Source: an uncultured Pelagibacteraceae bacterium
Lineage (GTDB): Bacteria > Pseudomonadota > Alphaproteobacteria > Pelagibacterales > Pelagibacteraceae
DNA: 64,000 nt
Direction of reading: 5' to 3'
NCBI GenBank assembly: GCA_902560815.1
Contig: CACENP010000005.1
Location: forward strand, 1-64,000
The translations under genes and the position numbers were made by a program. Positions 18,619-26,166 of this stretch are shown here, in pieces (the first letter of the stretch is position 1; each line of letters starts with the position of its first letter). Under the pieces are notes generated by a model. The model was given only the letters and a program-made list of their open reading frames with translations. It made no database searches and was not told where the DNA came from.

Positions 18619-18689
18619 ACCGTTTATATAATAGCCTTTTACTATTTATTCAAGATATCATAAAAACCTTTAAAAATATTTATTATTTA

Positions 18690-19730
18690 ATGAATTATAG
18701 AAAATTAGGCACTACTGATCTTAATGTAAGCACTATTTGTTTAGGAACAATGACTTGGGGTGAACAAAACACTCAAGAAGAAGGTTTTGAACAAATGGAT
18801 TATGCCTTAGATCAAGGTGTAAATTTTTGGGATACTGCAGAATTATACGCAGTTCCTCCTAAAGCAGAAACTTTTGGTCATACAGAAACAATCATGGGTA
18901 ATTGGTTTAAAAAAACAAAAAAAAGAAAAGAAGTAATTTTAGCTACAAAAGTTGCAGGGCCTAGTAGAGAATACTTAAGAGATGGAGGATATAATTATGG
19001 AATTGAAAAAATGACAGAAGCTATAAATGATAGCTTAAAAAGACTTCAAACAGATTATATTGACTTATATCAACTTCACTGGCCTGAAAGAAATACAAAT
19101 ATGTTTGGTAAACTGGGATATGAACATAAAGACAAAGGTGATTGGAATAAATTTGAGGATGTTCTAGGAAATTTACAAAAATTCGTTGAAGATGGAAAAA
19201 TTAGAGAAGTAGGTTTATCCAATGAAACTCCCTGGGGTGTTTCAAAATATCTTGAAATAGCTAAACAAAAAAATTTACCAAGAATGATGTCTATTCAAAA
19301 TCCCTATAGCTTATTAAATAGGACTTATGAAATTGGTCTTGCTGAAGTTTCTATTAGAGATCAAATTGGCTTACTAGCATACTCTCCTTTAGCAAGTGGA
19401 TATTTAAGTGGAAAATATAGAAATGAAACATATCCAAAAGGATCTAGGATGGAGAGAGATTGGGAATTTTGGAAATATAGATACAATACGCCTAATTTGA
19501 ATATTGCAGTAGATGAATATTACAAAATAAGTAAAAAATACGATCTTGATATGAGTCAAATGTCATTAAAGTTTTGTGAATTACAGCACTTTACGACAAG
19601 TGTGATAATTGGGGCAACGACAATGGAGCAGTTGAAAACTAATATAGAAAGTGTAAATGTAAATTTAAGTGACGAAATTATTAAAGAAATTAATGAAATT
19701 CAAAAAATTTATCCAAATCCATGTCCTTAA
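18690..19730 (+). CDS. Aldo/keto reductase (Tas-like)
   Basis: A 346-residue TIM-barrel oxidoreductase. Catalytic tetrad positions are visible: Asp and Tyr in FWDTAELYAV, Lys in ILATKVAGP, His in LYQLHWPER. The NADPH-binding C-terminal stretch TTSVIIGATTMEQLKTNI is intact. Length and the insertion after the tetrad Tyr resemble E. coli Tas. Substrate unknown. The following IalB-like gene starts inside its last codons (10-bp overlap). Confidence 0.9.
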   Translation: MNYRKLGTTDLNVSTICLGTMTWGEQNTQEEGFEQMDYALDQGVNFWDTAELYAVPPKAETFGHTETIMGNWFKKTKKRKEVILATKVAGPSREYLRDGGYNYGIEKMTEAINDSLKRLQTDYIDLYQLHWPERNTNMFGKLGYEHKDKGDWNKFEDVLGNLQKFVEDGKIREVGLSNETPWGVSKYLEIAKQKNLPRMMSIQNPYSLLNRTYEIGLAEVSIRDQIGLLAYSPLASGYLSGKYRNETYPKGSRMERDWEFWKYRYNTPNLNIAVDEYYKISKKYDLDMSQMSLKFCELQHFTTSVIIGATTMEQLKTNIESVNVNLSDEIIKEINEIQKIYPNPCP

Positions 19731-20233
19731 TTATTAAATCAATTATATTTTTTTTTAGTATTACTATTTTTTCTTCAACTTTTGTTTCCGCTGAAGAACT
19801 AAAAAAAATTGGAAAATTTAAGGACTGGGAAACATTAGTTTTAATTAAAGATAGTGGATTAACTTGTTTTGTTCAAACTAAACCTGTTTTGCAATCACCT
19901 AAAGCAAATAAAAGAGAAGCAAGACTTTTTGTATCATTCAGAACTGGCGATAAAGTTGCTGATGAAATTAGTACAACTTCTGGATATGAATTTAATGATC
20001 AAAATAAAATATTAGCTACATCGGGTAAAAGAAAATATATATTTGATATTGCCAAAGATAGTTTTGCTTGGATTTCAAGTAATAAAGTCGAAAAGAAAAT
20101 GATTAAAACTATGAAAAAAGGCTCTAGAATAATGGTAACTGGATATAATAAATCTGGATCTCAAACAATAGATCACTATTCATTGTTAGGTTTTACAAAA
20201 GCCTATAATACTGCAAAAAAAAGCTGCACATAA
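19721..20233 (+). CDS. Invasion-associated locus B (IalB)-like periplasmic protein
   Basis: A 170-residue protein with a Sec signal peptide (FFFSITIFSSTFVSAEE). The mature part, with GKFKDWETLVL, TCFVQTKPV, FVSFRTGDK and the C-terminal DHYSLLGFTKAYNTAKKSC, resembles the IalB family, in which two cysteines probably form a disulfide. IalB proteins occur widely in non-pathogenic alphaproteobacteria, so no virulence role should be read into the name. Function here is unknown. Confidence 0.65.
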   Translation: MSLIIKSIIFFFSITIFSSTFVSAEELKKIGKFKDWETLVLIKDSGLTCFVQTKPVLQSPKANKREARLFVSFRTGDKVADEISTTSGYEFNDQNKILATSGKRKYIFDIAKDSFAWISSNKVEKKMIKTMKKGSRIMVTGYNKSGSQTIDHYSLLGFTKAYNTAKKSCT

Positions 20234-20239
20234 TTTAAA

Positions 20240-21424
20240 ATGAAATCAAATAAAAGAATTGTGCTCGCATATTCTGGCGGGCTGGATACTTCAGTTATTT
20301 TAAAATGGCTTCAAGAAAATTATAAAGCTGAAATTATTGCTTATACAGCTGACATTGGACAAGAAATTGATAAAAAAAAAATAATTAAAAACGCAAAGAA
20401 CTTAGGTGTAAAAAAAATAATAATAAAAGATTTAAAAGATATTTTTGTTAAAGATTACGTCTATCCGATGATAAGAGGACATGCAATTTATGAAGGTGTT
20501 TATTTATTGGGAACTTCTATTGCAAGACCATTAATAGCGAAAGACCAAATAAGAATTGCAAAAAAATTTAAAGCATATGCAGTTTCACATGGATCAACAG
20601 GTAAAGGAAATGATCAAATAAGATTTGAACTTGGTTACCATTACTTTGGACCAAAGATAAAAATAATAGCTCCTTGGAGAATTTGGAAACTGAAATCTAG
20701 AACTGACCTAATTAATTATGCAAAAAAAAATGGAATACCAACTCCAAAAGATAAAAAAGGTGCTCCACCTTTTTCGGTAGATGATAATTTATTTCATACA
20801 TCAACTGAAGGAAAAGCTTTAGAAAATCCAAAAAATTCAGCTCCTGAATTTATTTTTCAAAGAACAACTTCTCCAGAAAAAGCACCTGATAGGCCTTCTT
20901 TTTTAACTATAGGATTCAAAAATGGAGACCCAGTAACTGTGAATGGTAAAAAATTATCTCCTTCAAAACTTTTGGAAAGGTTGAATTCTATTGCTGGTAA
21001 AAATGGAATTGGAAGAGTTGATCTTGTTGAAAATAGATTTATTGGAATAAAATCAAGAGGTGTTTATGAAACTCCTGGAGGAACTTTATTAATCAATGCT
21101 CACAGAGCAATTGAATCTGTTACATTAGATAAAGAAACTATGCATAAAAAAGATGAAATAATGCCTAAATATGCAGAACTCATTTACAATGGTTATTGGT
21201 ATTCTAAAGCGAGATTTAAACTTCAAAAAATTATCGATCAAAAAAGAAATAGAGTCAATGGATCTGTTAAACTTAAACTATACAAAGGTAATATTATAAT
21301 TGCGTCTAGACAAACTAAAAGTAATGCTTATTCAATGAAAAAAGTTTCGTTTGAAGAAAATAAAACATTTAATAAATCAAATGTTGAGAGATTTATTAAT
21401 TTCCATAAAAAAAATTTAAAATAA
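20240..21424 (+). CDS. argG: Argininosuccinate synthase
   Basis: A 394-residue enzyme that condenses citrulline and aspartate with ATP. The N-terminal PP-loop AYSGGLDTSVILKWL is intact, followed by STGKGNDQIRFE, APWRIW and RGVYETPGGTLL, all typical of type-1 ArgG. Length is standard. It is 6 bp behind the IalB-like gene; no other arginine genes are in the window. Confidence 0.97.
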   Translation: MKSNKRIVLAYSGGLDTSVILKWLQENYKAEIIAYTADIGQEIDKKKIIKNAKNLGVKKIIIKDLKDIFVKDYVYPMIRGHAIYEGVYLLGTSIARPLIAKDQIRIAKKFKAYAVSHGSTGKGNDQIRFELGYHYFGPKIKIIAPWRIWKLKSRTDLINYAKKNGIPTPKDKKGAPPFSVDDNLFHTSTEGKALENPKNSAPEFIFQRTTSPEKAPDRPSFLTIGFKNGDPVTVNGKKLSPSKLLERLNSIAGKNGIGRVDLVENRFIGIKSRGVYETPGGTLLINAHRAIESVTLDKETMHKKDEIMPKYAELIYNGYWYSKARFKLQKIIDQKRNRVNGSVKLKLYKGNIIIASRQTKSNAYSMKKVSFEENKTFNKSNVERFINFHKKNLK

Positions 21425-21428
21425 AATA

Positions 21429-21647
21429 TTATTCTTTATTTTTTGCGATTTCACGGGGATCAGGTATTTCTCCAAAAGAATATCTTATTACATGAATTAT
21501 TACCCAACCCAAAGCCATTGATGTTAAAATATAGTAAATGAAAGCTAAAGACTCGTTTTGAGCAAAATCTTTTAGATCTGCTCCCCAATAAATTATATTC
21601 CAAAAGAAAAAAAAGAATAATTCATATATAATTATAACTTTAAACAT
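21429..21647 (-). CDS. Small two-helix membrane protein, unknown
   Basis: A 72-residue protein starting at the ATG of MFKVIIIYELFFFFFW; the ORF track extends to a TTG at 21686, which is less likely. Two hydrophobic helices surround WGADLKDFAQNES and the tail reads SFGEIPDPREIAKNKE. I do not recognise the family. It is convergent with argG with a 4-bp gap, and the GC-rich hairpin at 21708-21749 lies just upstream of its start. Confidence 0.6.
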   Translation of the reverse strand: MFKVIIIYELFFFFFWNIIYWGADLKDFAQNESLAFIYYILTSMALGWVIIHVIRYSFGEIPDPREIAKNKE

Positions 21648-21707
21648 AGTGTGAGTGCTAACTATAATGATTTCAATTTTTTGCAAAATTTTTTACATTC
21701 ATTTTTT

Positions 21708-21749
21708 GTCGCACGGCCAGTAATCGTTGTTTAATTCTTTAGGTGCGAC
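21708..21749. other. GC-rich inverted repeat between divergent genes
   Basis: GTCGCAC (21708-21714) and GTGCGAC (21743-21749) form a perfect 7-bp GC-rich stem enclosing 28 bases that also include GGCCAGTAATCG. It lies in the divergent gap between a small membrane protein and the PsiE-like gene. It lacks a following T-run in either direction, so it does not look like a terminator; an RNA element or a protein-binding operator is possible. Confidence 0.4.
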
Positions 21750-21801
21750 ATAAAATACAAAGAATGGAAATAAAATTTCAAATAATCATAATTTTTAAGA
21801 A

Positions 21802-22182
21802 ATGAAAAATATAACCAAAAATCTTCAGTTTATTTTATTAACTATAATTCTAATTAGTACAGTTATTGCTGTTGGAATTGAAATTAAAAAAATGTTTTTA
21901 AATCAGACAGTTACTTTAGCTGATTTACTATTAATGTTCCTTTATTTGGAGGTGATGGCAATGGTTAGAGTTTTTTGGGACCAGCAATCAATAAGTATTA
22001 CTTTACCACTACTTATTGCGATAACTGCTTTATCGAGATTTATAATATTACAAGGTAAAGAAATGGATCCATCTGGATTAGTTTATGAAGCTGTAGCTAT
22101 AGTTCTTATTGCATCGGCTATAGTAATTTTAAGATTAAGACATAGCGATAAACTTGGACTTAAATCAAAAAAAAAATCTTAA
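21802..22182 (+). CDS. PsiE-like phosphate-starvation-inducible membrane protein
   Basis: A 126-residue protein with four membrane helices. The central LLLMFLYLEVMAMVRVFWDQ, ITALSRFIILQGKEMDP and the last helix VAIVLIASAIVILRLRHS match the PsiE family. Biochemical function is not known. It is the first of a run of plus-strand genes leading into the photolyase cluster; the 14-bp gap to the SDR gene suggests cotranscription. Confidence 0.75.
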   Translation: MKNITKNLQFILLTIILISTVIAVGIEIKKMFLNQTVTLADLLLMFLYLEVMAMVRVFWDQQSISITLPLLIAITALSRFIILQGKEMDPSGLVYEAVAIVLIASAIVILRLRHSDKLGLKSKKKS

Positions 22183-22196
22183 TAAATTAAAGAAAT

Positions 22197-22904
22197 ATGA
22201 GTGCTAAGTATTTAATTTTTGGAGCAACAGGTTCTATTGGTTCTAATTTGGCAAATAAATTATATAATTCTAAGCATGACTTTCATCTCGTTTCAAGAAA
22301 CGAGAAAGAACTAAAATCTTTATCAGAAAAGTTAAAGTGCACTTATACTGTAGCAGATGTTTTAGAAGATAATTTTATTGAAAATGTAAAATCTGAAATT
22401 TCTGAAGTTAAAGGAATAGCTTATTGTGTCGGCTCGATAGATTTGAAGCCATTTAAAATGGTAAAGGAAGATGACTTTAAAAAATGTATGAAATTAAATC
22501 TTTACTCTGCAGTTGAAATTATTAAAGCATATCAAGATAGTTTAAAAAATAATAAAGGCTCAATAATATTATTTTCTACAGTTGCAGCACAAAGAGGCTT
22601 TGCTAATCATTCAATTATTGCATCAACTAAGGCTGCAATCGAAGGATTGGCGATTTCTCTTGCAGCTGAGTTTGCTCCAAATATTAGAGTAAATTGTATA
22701 GCTCCAAGTTTAACAAATTCAAAAATTTCTCAACCAATATTAAAGAATACTATTATGGCCGAAGGTATTGCAAAAGCTCACCCCATGAAAAGAATTGGTG
22801 AGGGAAAAGACGCTGCTGCAATGGCTAAATTTTTACTTACTGAAGAAAGTTCTTGGATAACAGGACAAATAATTGGTGTAGATGGTGGAAGGTCTTCAAT
22901 TTAA
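22197..22904 (+). CDS. Short-chain dehydrogenase/reductase lacking the catalytic Tyr
   Basis: A 235-residue Rossmann-fold protein. The cofactor motif is FGATGSIGSNLA, the catalytic Ser is in LFSTVAAQRGF, and the C-terminal VNCIAPSLTNSKIS and WITGQIIGVDGG are standard. However, the YxxxK active-site Tyr is replaced: the sequence reads NHSIIASTKAA with Ile where Tyr is expected. It may be a non-catalytic or altered SDR. It is overlapped by one base by a small membrane-protein ORF and leads into the photolyase genes. Confidence 0.85.
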   Translation: MSAKYLIFGATGSIGSNLANKLYNSKHDFHLVSRNEKELKSLSEKLKCTYTVADVLEDNFIENVKSEISEVKGIAYCVGSIDLKPFKMVKEDDFKKCMKLNLYSAVEIIKAYQDSLKNNKGSIILFSTVAAQRGFANHSIIASTKAAIEGLAISLAAEFAPNIRVNCIAPSLTNSKISQPILKNTIMAEGIAKAHPMKRIGEGKDAAAMAKFLLTEESSWITGQIIGVDGGRSSI

Positions 22905-23026
22905 TGAAAAAAAATAAAAAAAATAAAAATAAAAATTCAGTCTCTTCATTATTTACAAGAAAATATATTTACTATTACTATTCATTTTTTTGGTTAATTT
23001 TAATTTCATATTTAGTCATAAAATAA
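22904..23026 (+). CDS. Predicted 40-residue single-helix membrane peptide
   Basis: Too short for the ORF track. The ATG overlaps the SDR stop (TAATG) and the ORF ends 12 bp before the next gene. It encodes a lysine/asparagine-rich head (MKKNKKNKNKN) then an aromatic helix (YYYYSFFWLILISYLVI). The TAATG junction and fit into the gap suggest translation; the low-complexity composition means it could also be chance. Function unknown. Confidence 0.45.
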   Translation: MKKNKKNKNKNSVSSLFTRKYIYYYYSFFWLILISYLVIK

Positions 23027-23038
23027 AAAATTCGAAAT

Positions 23039-24184
23039 ATGAATTTTGAGCCGTCAAGAAGTTTTGCTATTAAAAAATTAAACGACTTTATTGAAAAAAA
23101 TCTTTTAGAATATTCTAAACTAAGAAACTTTGATTATGGACCAAATCAAAGAACAAATATTTCATGTCTATCTCCATATGTGTCTCACGGAATAATTAGC
23201 GAAAAAGAAATAATAGATAAATGTTTAAAAAAATATTCGTTCATAAAAAATGAAAAATTTATTCAAGAAGTTTTATGGAGAATTTATTGGAAAGGTTGGC
23301 TTGAATTAAGACCAAGTGTTTGGTCAGATTATTTGGAAGATTTAAAAAAAATAAAAGAAAATTTTAAAGATAATCAAAACTATTTAAATGCAATTAATGG
23401 TAAAACAAATATTGAATGCTTTGATTATTGGGTAAATGAGCTTAAAAATTATAATTACCTTCATAATCACGCGAGAATGTGGTTTGCAAGTATTTGGATT
23501 TTTACTCTTGGTTTGCCTTGGCAACTAGGTGCTGAGTTTTTTATGAAATATCTTTTTGATGGAGACAGTGCATCTAATACTTTAGGTTGGAGATGGGTTG
23601 CGGGTGTTCAAACAAAAGGTAAAAATTACGTTGCATCTGAATGGAATATAAAAAAGTTCACTAATAATAGATTTGAAAATATTAAACTTAACGAAAATCC
23701 AGTCCCAGTAGTAGATGATAGAAATTATTCCTTTTTGAATAATAATTTTATAAATACAAATTTATCTGACAGTAAGAATTTGTTAATATTTGAAAATAAT
23801 CTGTCTTTCGAACAATCTAACTTTAATGATCAATCATTTAAAAATATTTATTTTGTATTAAATGGAAATAAAACTAGGCAAATAAAATTGGATGAAAAGG
23901 TTCTAAACTTCAAAAAGTCACTTATAAATAATCAAATTGAAGATTTAAAGAATAAATCATTAAATTGTGAAATGATTAATGTTCAAGATTTAAAAGATAT
24001 GAAAGAAAATTTATTAGCTTTATATCCATCTGTTGGAGAAAATCTTGACTATATAAATTCAAATAATCTTAAAAATATTTCTTTTATATACAGAAAAATT
24101 GATCAGTATTCTTGGAAGTATTGCAATAAAGGGTTTTTCAATTTTAAAAATTATATACCAAAAATAATTCAGGAACTTATTTAG
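23039..24184 (+). CDS. Photolyase/cryptochrome FAD-binding-domain protein without the N-terminal antenna domain
   Basis: A 381-residue protein. Residues about 1-215 are the helical FAD-binding domain of class I photolyases: NISCLSPYVSHGIISEKE, VLWRIYWKGWLELRP, NHARMWFASIWIFTLGLPW and DGDSASNTLGWRWVAGVQT. The usual N-terminal alpha/beta domain is missing; instead about 165 residues follow at the C-terminus, with LLIFENNLSF and NIYFVLNGNKTRQI suggesting alternating strands and helices. It probably binds FAD and may repair or sense light-induced DNA damage. The C-terminal part could be a relocated or unrelated domain. It overlaps DUF2256 convergently by 8 bp. Confidence 0.8.
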   Translation: MNFEPSRSFAIKKLNDFIEKNLLEYSKLRNFDYGPNQRTNISCLSPYVSHGIISEKEIIDKCLKKYSFIKNEKFIQEVLWRIYWKGWLELRPSVWSDYLEDLKKIKENFKDNQNYLNAINGKTNIECFDYWVNELKNYNYLHNHARMWFASIWIFTLGLPWQLGAEFFMKYLFDGDSASNTLGWRWVAGVQTKGKNYVASEWNIKKFTNNRFENIKLNENPVPVVDDRNYSFLNNNFINTNLSDSKNLLIFENNLSFEQSNFNDQSFKNIYFVLNGNKTRQIKLDEKVLNFKKSLINNQIEDLKNKSLNCEMINVQDLKDMKENLLALYPSVGENLDYINSNNLKNISFIYRKIDQYSWKYCNKGFFNFKNYIPKIIQELI

Positions 24185-24302
24185 AGGAGCATCTTTTAGA
24201 GCAGTATTTTACTCGATCCCAATTTAATTTCCATTTTTTTCTCCAAGAAAATGGTTTTTTACAAACTAGACAAATTTTAAATGGTAAATTTTGCTTTTTC
24301 AT
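24177..24302 (-). CDS. DUF2256 small zinc-ribbon-like protein
   Basis: A 41-residue ORF missed by the track. It reads KICLVCKKPFSWRKKWKLNW then VKYCSKRCSSK, giving the C-x2-C … C-x3-C pattern and the FSWRKKW signature of DUF2256, commonly found beside photolyase genes. The four cysteines suggest zinc binding. Its start overlaps the stop of the DCC-family gene by 4 bp (ATGA), and it converges on the FAD-domain gene. Confidence 0.85.
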   Translation of the reverse strand: MKKQNLPFKICLVCKKPFSWRKKWKLNWDRVKYCSKRCSSK

Positions 24303-24649
24303 TTCAGTTGATTTTTATTTTTTAAAAATAAAAAATATGCAACAAATTCATAAATATAATGAAAAATAAAAAAAAGAGGTTTTATTGAAAATATTTTTGC
24401 TAAAAAATTATATTTTGGAATTTTTGACCAAATTATAATAAATGCTTTTGCTCCACCAATAACTTTACCATTATCAATTACATGAAGCCTTCTAAGCAAT
24501 TCCTCTTGTGTTTTTGATGTAATTTTTAGAGCATCATCATTGTTCGTAATGTCTATCCATTCTAAATTGCTACCAGAAATTTTTTTGTAATGATTTATTT
24601 CCAATCTACAAATACTACATGAATTGTTAAAAAAAACTTTAATTCCCAT
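24299..24649 (-). CDS. DCC-family (DUF393) thioredoxin-like protein
   Basis: A 116-residue protein with the redox-type motif FFNNSCSICRLEINHY near the N-terminus (DxxCxxC family; here the Asp is Asn) and ELLRRLHVIDNGKVIGGAKAFIIIW, typical of DUF393. A hydrophobic stretch lies near the C-terminus. It overlaps the PhrB-like photolyase gene by 11 bp and DUF2256 by 4 bp, so the three minus-strand genes form one operon. Likely a thiol-disulfide protein, substrate unknown. Confidence 0.8.
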   Translation of the reverse strand: MGIKVFFNNSCSICRLEINHYKKISGSNLEWIDITNNDDALKITSKTQEELLRRLHVIDNGKVIGGAKAFIIIWSKIPKYNFLAKIFSIKPLFFIFHYIYEFVAYFLFLKNKNQLK

Positions 24650-26135
24650 AAGTATTTTTATTAATAAATTTTTCAGCCTCAGATAAAATTAATTTTTTTC
24701 TTTCAGCTTTCATTTTATCAAATACTCTTACCATCATTGAAAGCCTAGGGTTTTTTAAAAAAAAATTTCTATTTCTATTTATAAATCTCCAGTACAAACC
24801 ATCCATGGTGTTGCACCAATCTCCTTTTTTAAAATCCATCATTTTCATAAAATAACTCGATCCACATATATATGGTTTTGTTGCAAAAATTCCTCCATCG
24901 CTAAATAAACCCATGCCATAAACATTTGGTACCATCACCCAATCAGATGAGTCTACAAACATTTCCATAAACCATTTATAAACAACTTTGGGTTTTAGCT
25001 CACATAAGTTCATGATGTTTGAAAGTATCATTAGTCTTTCAATATGATGTGACCAGCCATTGTGTATTGCATTATTAATTGCATAATCTAAAGGGGGTAG
25101 ACCTGTTGTGCCTTCATACCATGAATTTTTCATCTTTCTATTTTGTTTAAAAAAATTTCTTGTCTCCATTTCATTACTATATTTTTGATAAACTCCTCTC
25201 ATGAATTCTCTCCAGCCAATGACCTGTCTTACATATCCTTCTAGAGAATTTAGTCTAATTTTGTTTTTTTTATGAAATTCTAAAATTTTAGAAATTATAA
25301 ATTCAGGAGTTATAAGACCTAAATTGATATATGGACTTAGTGCACTATGAAATAGAATATTGTTTTCTTGATGAACTGCATCCTCATAATCACCAAATAA
25401 ATTTGATTTTTCTTTTATGAAAAAATTTAAAAGTTTAACAACATCATTATATTCAGTTGCAAACCAAAAATTTTGGGTGCTGCCTGGATGATCCTTAAAC
25501 ATTTTTTCAATAACAGGTTTCAAATTTTTAGTATGTTTTGATTCTGTTATGTTTGGAAACTTTGGAACTTTAATATTTTTTGGCAGTTTTTTTCTATTAT
25601 CCTCATCAAAGCTCCACTTACCTCCTTCAGGATTTCGATCTTTCTTCATTAAAATATTTAGTTTTTGTCTTGTTCCTTTATAAAAAGTTGCCATGAAAGG
25701 TCTTTTATTTTTTAATAAGTAATCATTAAATTCCTCTCTAGTATTTAAAAACATTGGTGATTTAATTTTATTCCAAATTAGGTCATTTTTTTTAACAAAA
25801 TTCTCTACCTTTTTTTCAAAAAATTTATCTTCAATTTCAAAGCTTGTAATTTCTTTAATTTTTTTTAATTTAATAACTTTTTTGACTTTCTCCAAATAAT
25901 CTTTTTTAAAATCGCTTGAGTCAATTTTGGTATATTGAACTATGAATTTATTTTTTTTTAGGTGGTCTAGATGAGATCTCATAGAAGACAAAAATAGTAG
26001 AATTTTTAGTTTATGATGTTTCTCATAAGTACATAACTCATAATCTTCGGCCATAAAAAAAATATGATCATTTTTAAAATAATCTAAATATTTTAATGGA
26101 AATAATTGGTTTCCTAATATGAAAAATAACTTCAT
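24639..26135 (-). CDS. Cryptochrome/photolyase of the PhrB ((6-4)/FeS-BCP) family
   Basis: A 498-residue protein. It starts with the photolyase-related Rossmann-like domain (FFILGNQLFPLKYL; FFMAEDYELC) and continues with the C-terminal helical FAD domain: FHSALSPYINLGLITPE, EGYVRQVIGWREFMRGVY, HHIERLMILSNIMNLCEL, WVMVPNVYGMGLFSDGG. These match the DASH-distant PhrB/CryB family that repairs (6-4) photoproducts. The iron-sulfur ligand pattern DYCxxC…CP of PhrB is not apparent: the region reads YICGSSYFMKM and KGDWCNTMDGLYW. It may lack the [4Fe-4S] cluster or bind it differently. Confidence 0.85.
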   Translation of the reverse strand: MKLFFILGNQLFPLKYLDYFKNDHIFFMAEDYELCTYEKHHKLKILLFLSSMRSHLDHLKKNKFIVQYTKIDSSDFKKDYLEKVKKVIKLKKIKEITSFEIEDKFFEKKVENFVKKNDLIWNKIKSPMFLNTREEFNDYLLKNKRPFMATFYKGTRQKLNILMKKDRNPEGGKWSFDEDNRKKLPKNIKVPKFPNITESKHTKNLKPVIEKMFKDHPGSTQNFWFATEYNDVVKLLNFFIKEKSNLFGDYEDAVHQENNILFHSALSPYINLGLITPEFIISKILEFHKKNKIRLNSLEGYVRQVIGWREFMRGVYQKYSNEMETRNFFKQNRKMKNSWYEGTTGLPPLDYAINNAIHNGWSHHIERLMILSNIMNLCELKPKVVYKWFMEMFVDSSDWVMVPNVYGMGLFSDGGIFATKPYICGSSYFMKMMDFKKGDWCNTMDGLYWRFINRNRNFFLKNPRLSMMVRVFDKMKAERKKLILSEAEKFINKNTYGN

Positions 26136-26166
26136 TAGAAAATTATAAATAATTTAATTGTAAAAA

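Noticed and set aside
21429-21686. 85-aa ORF starting at TTG
   Set aside because: TTG start without ribosome-binding site; an ATG at 21647 gives the hydrophobic protein a better N-terminus.
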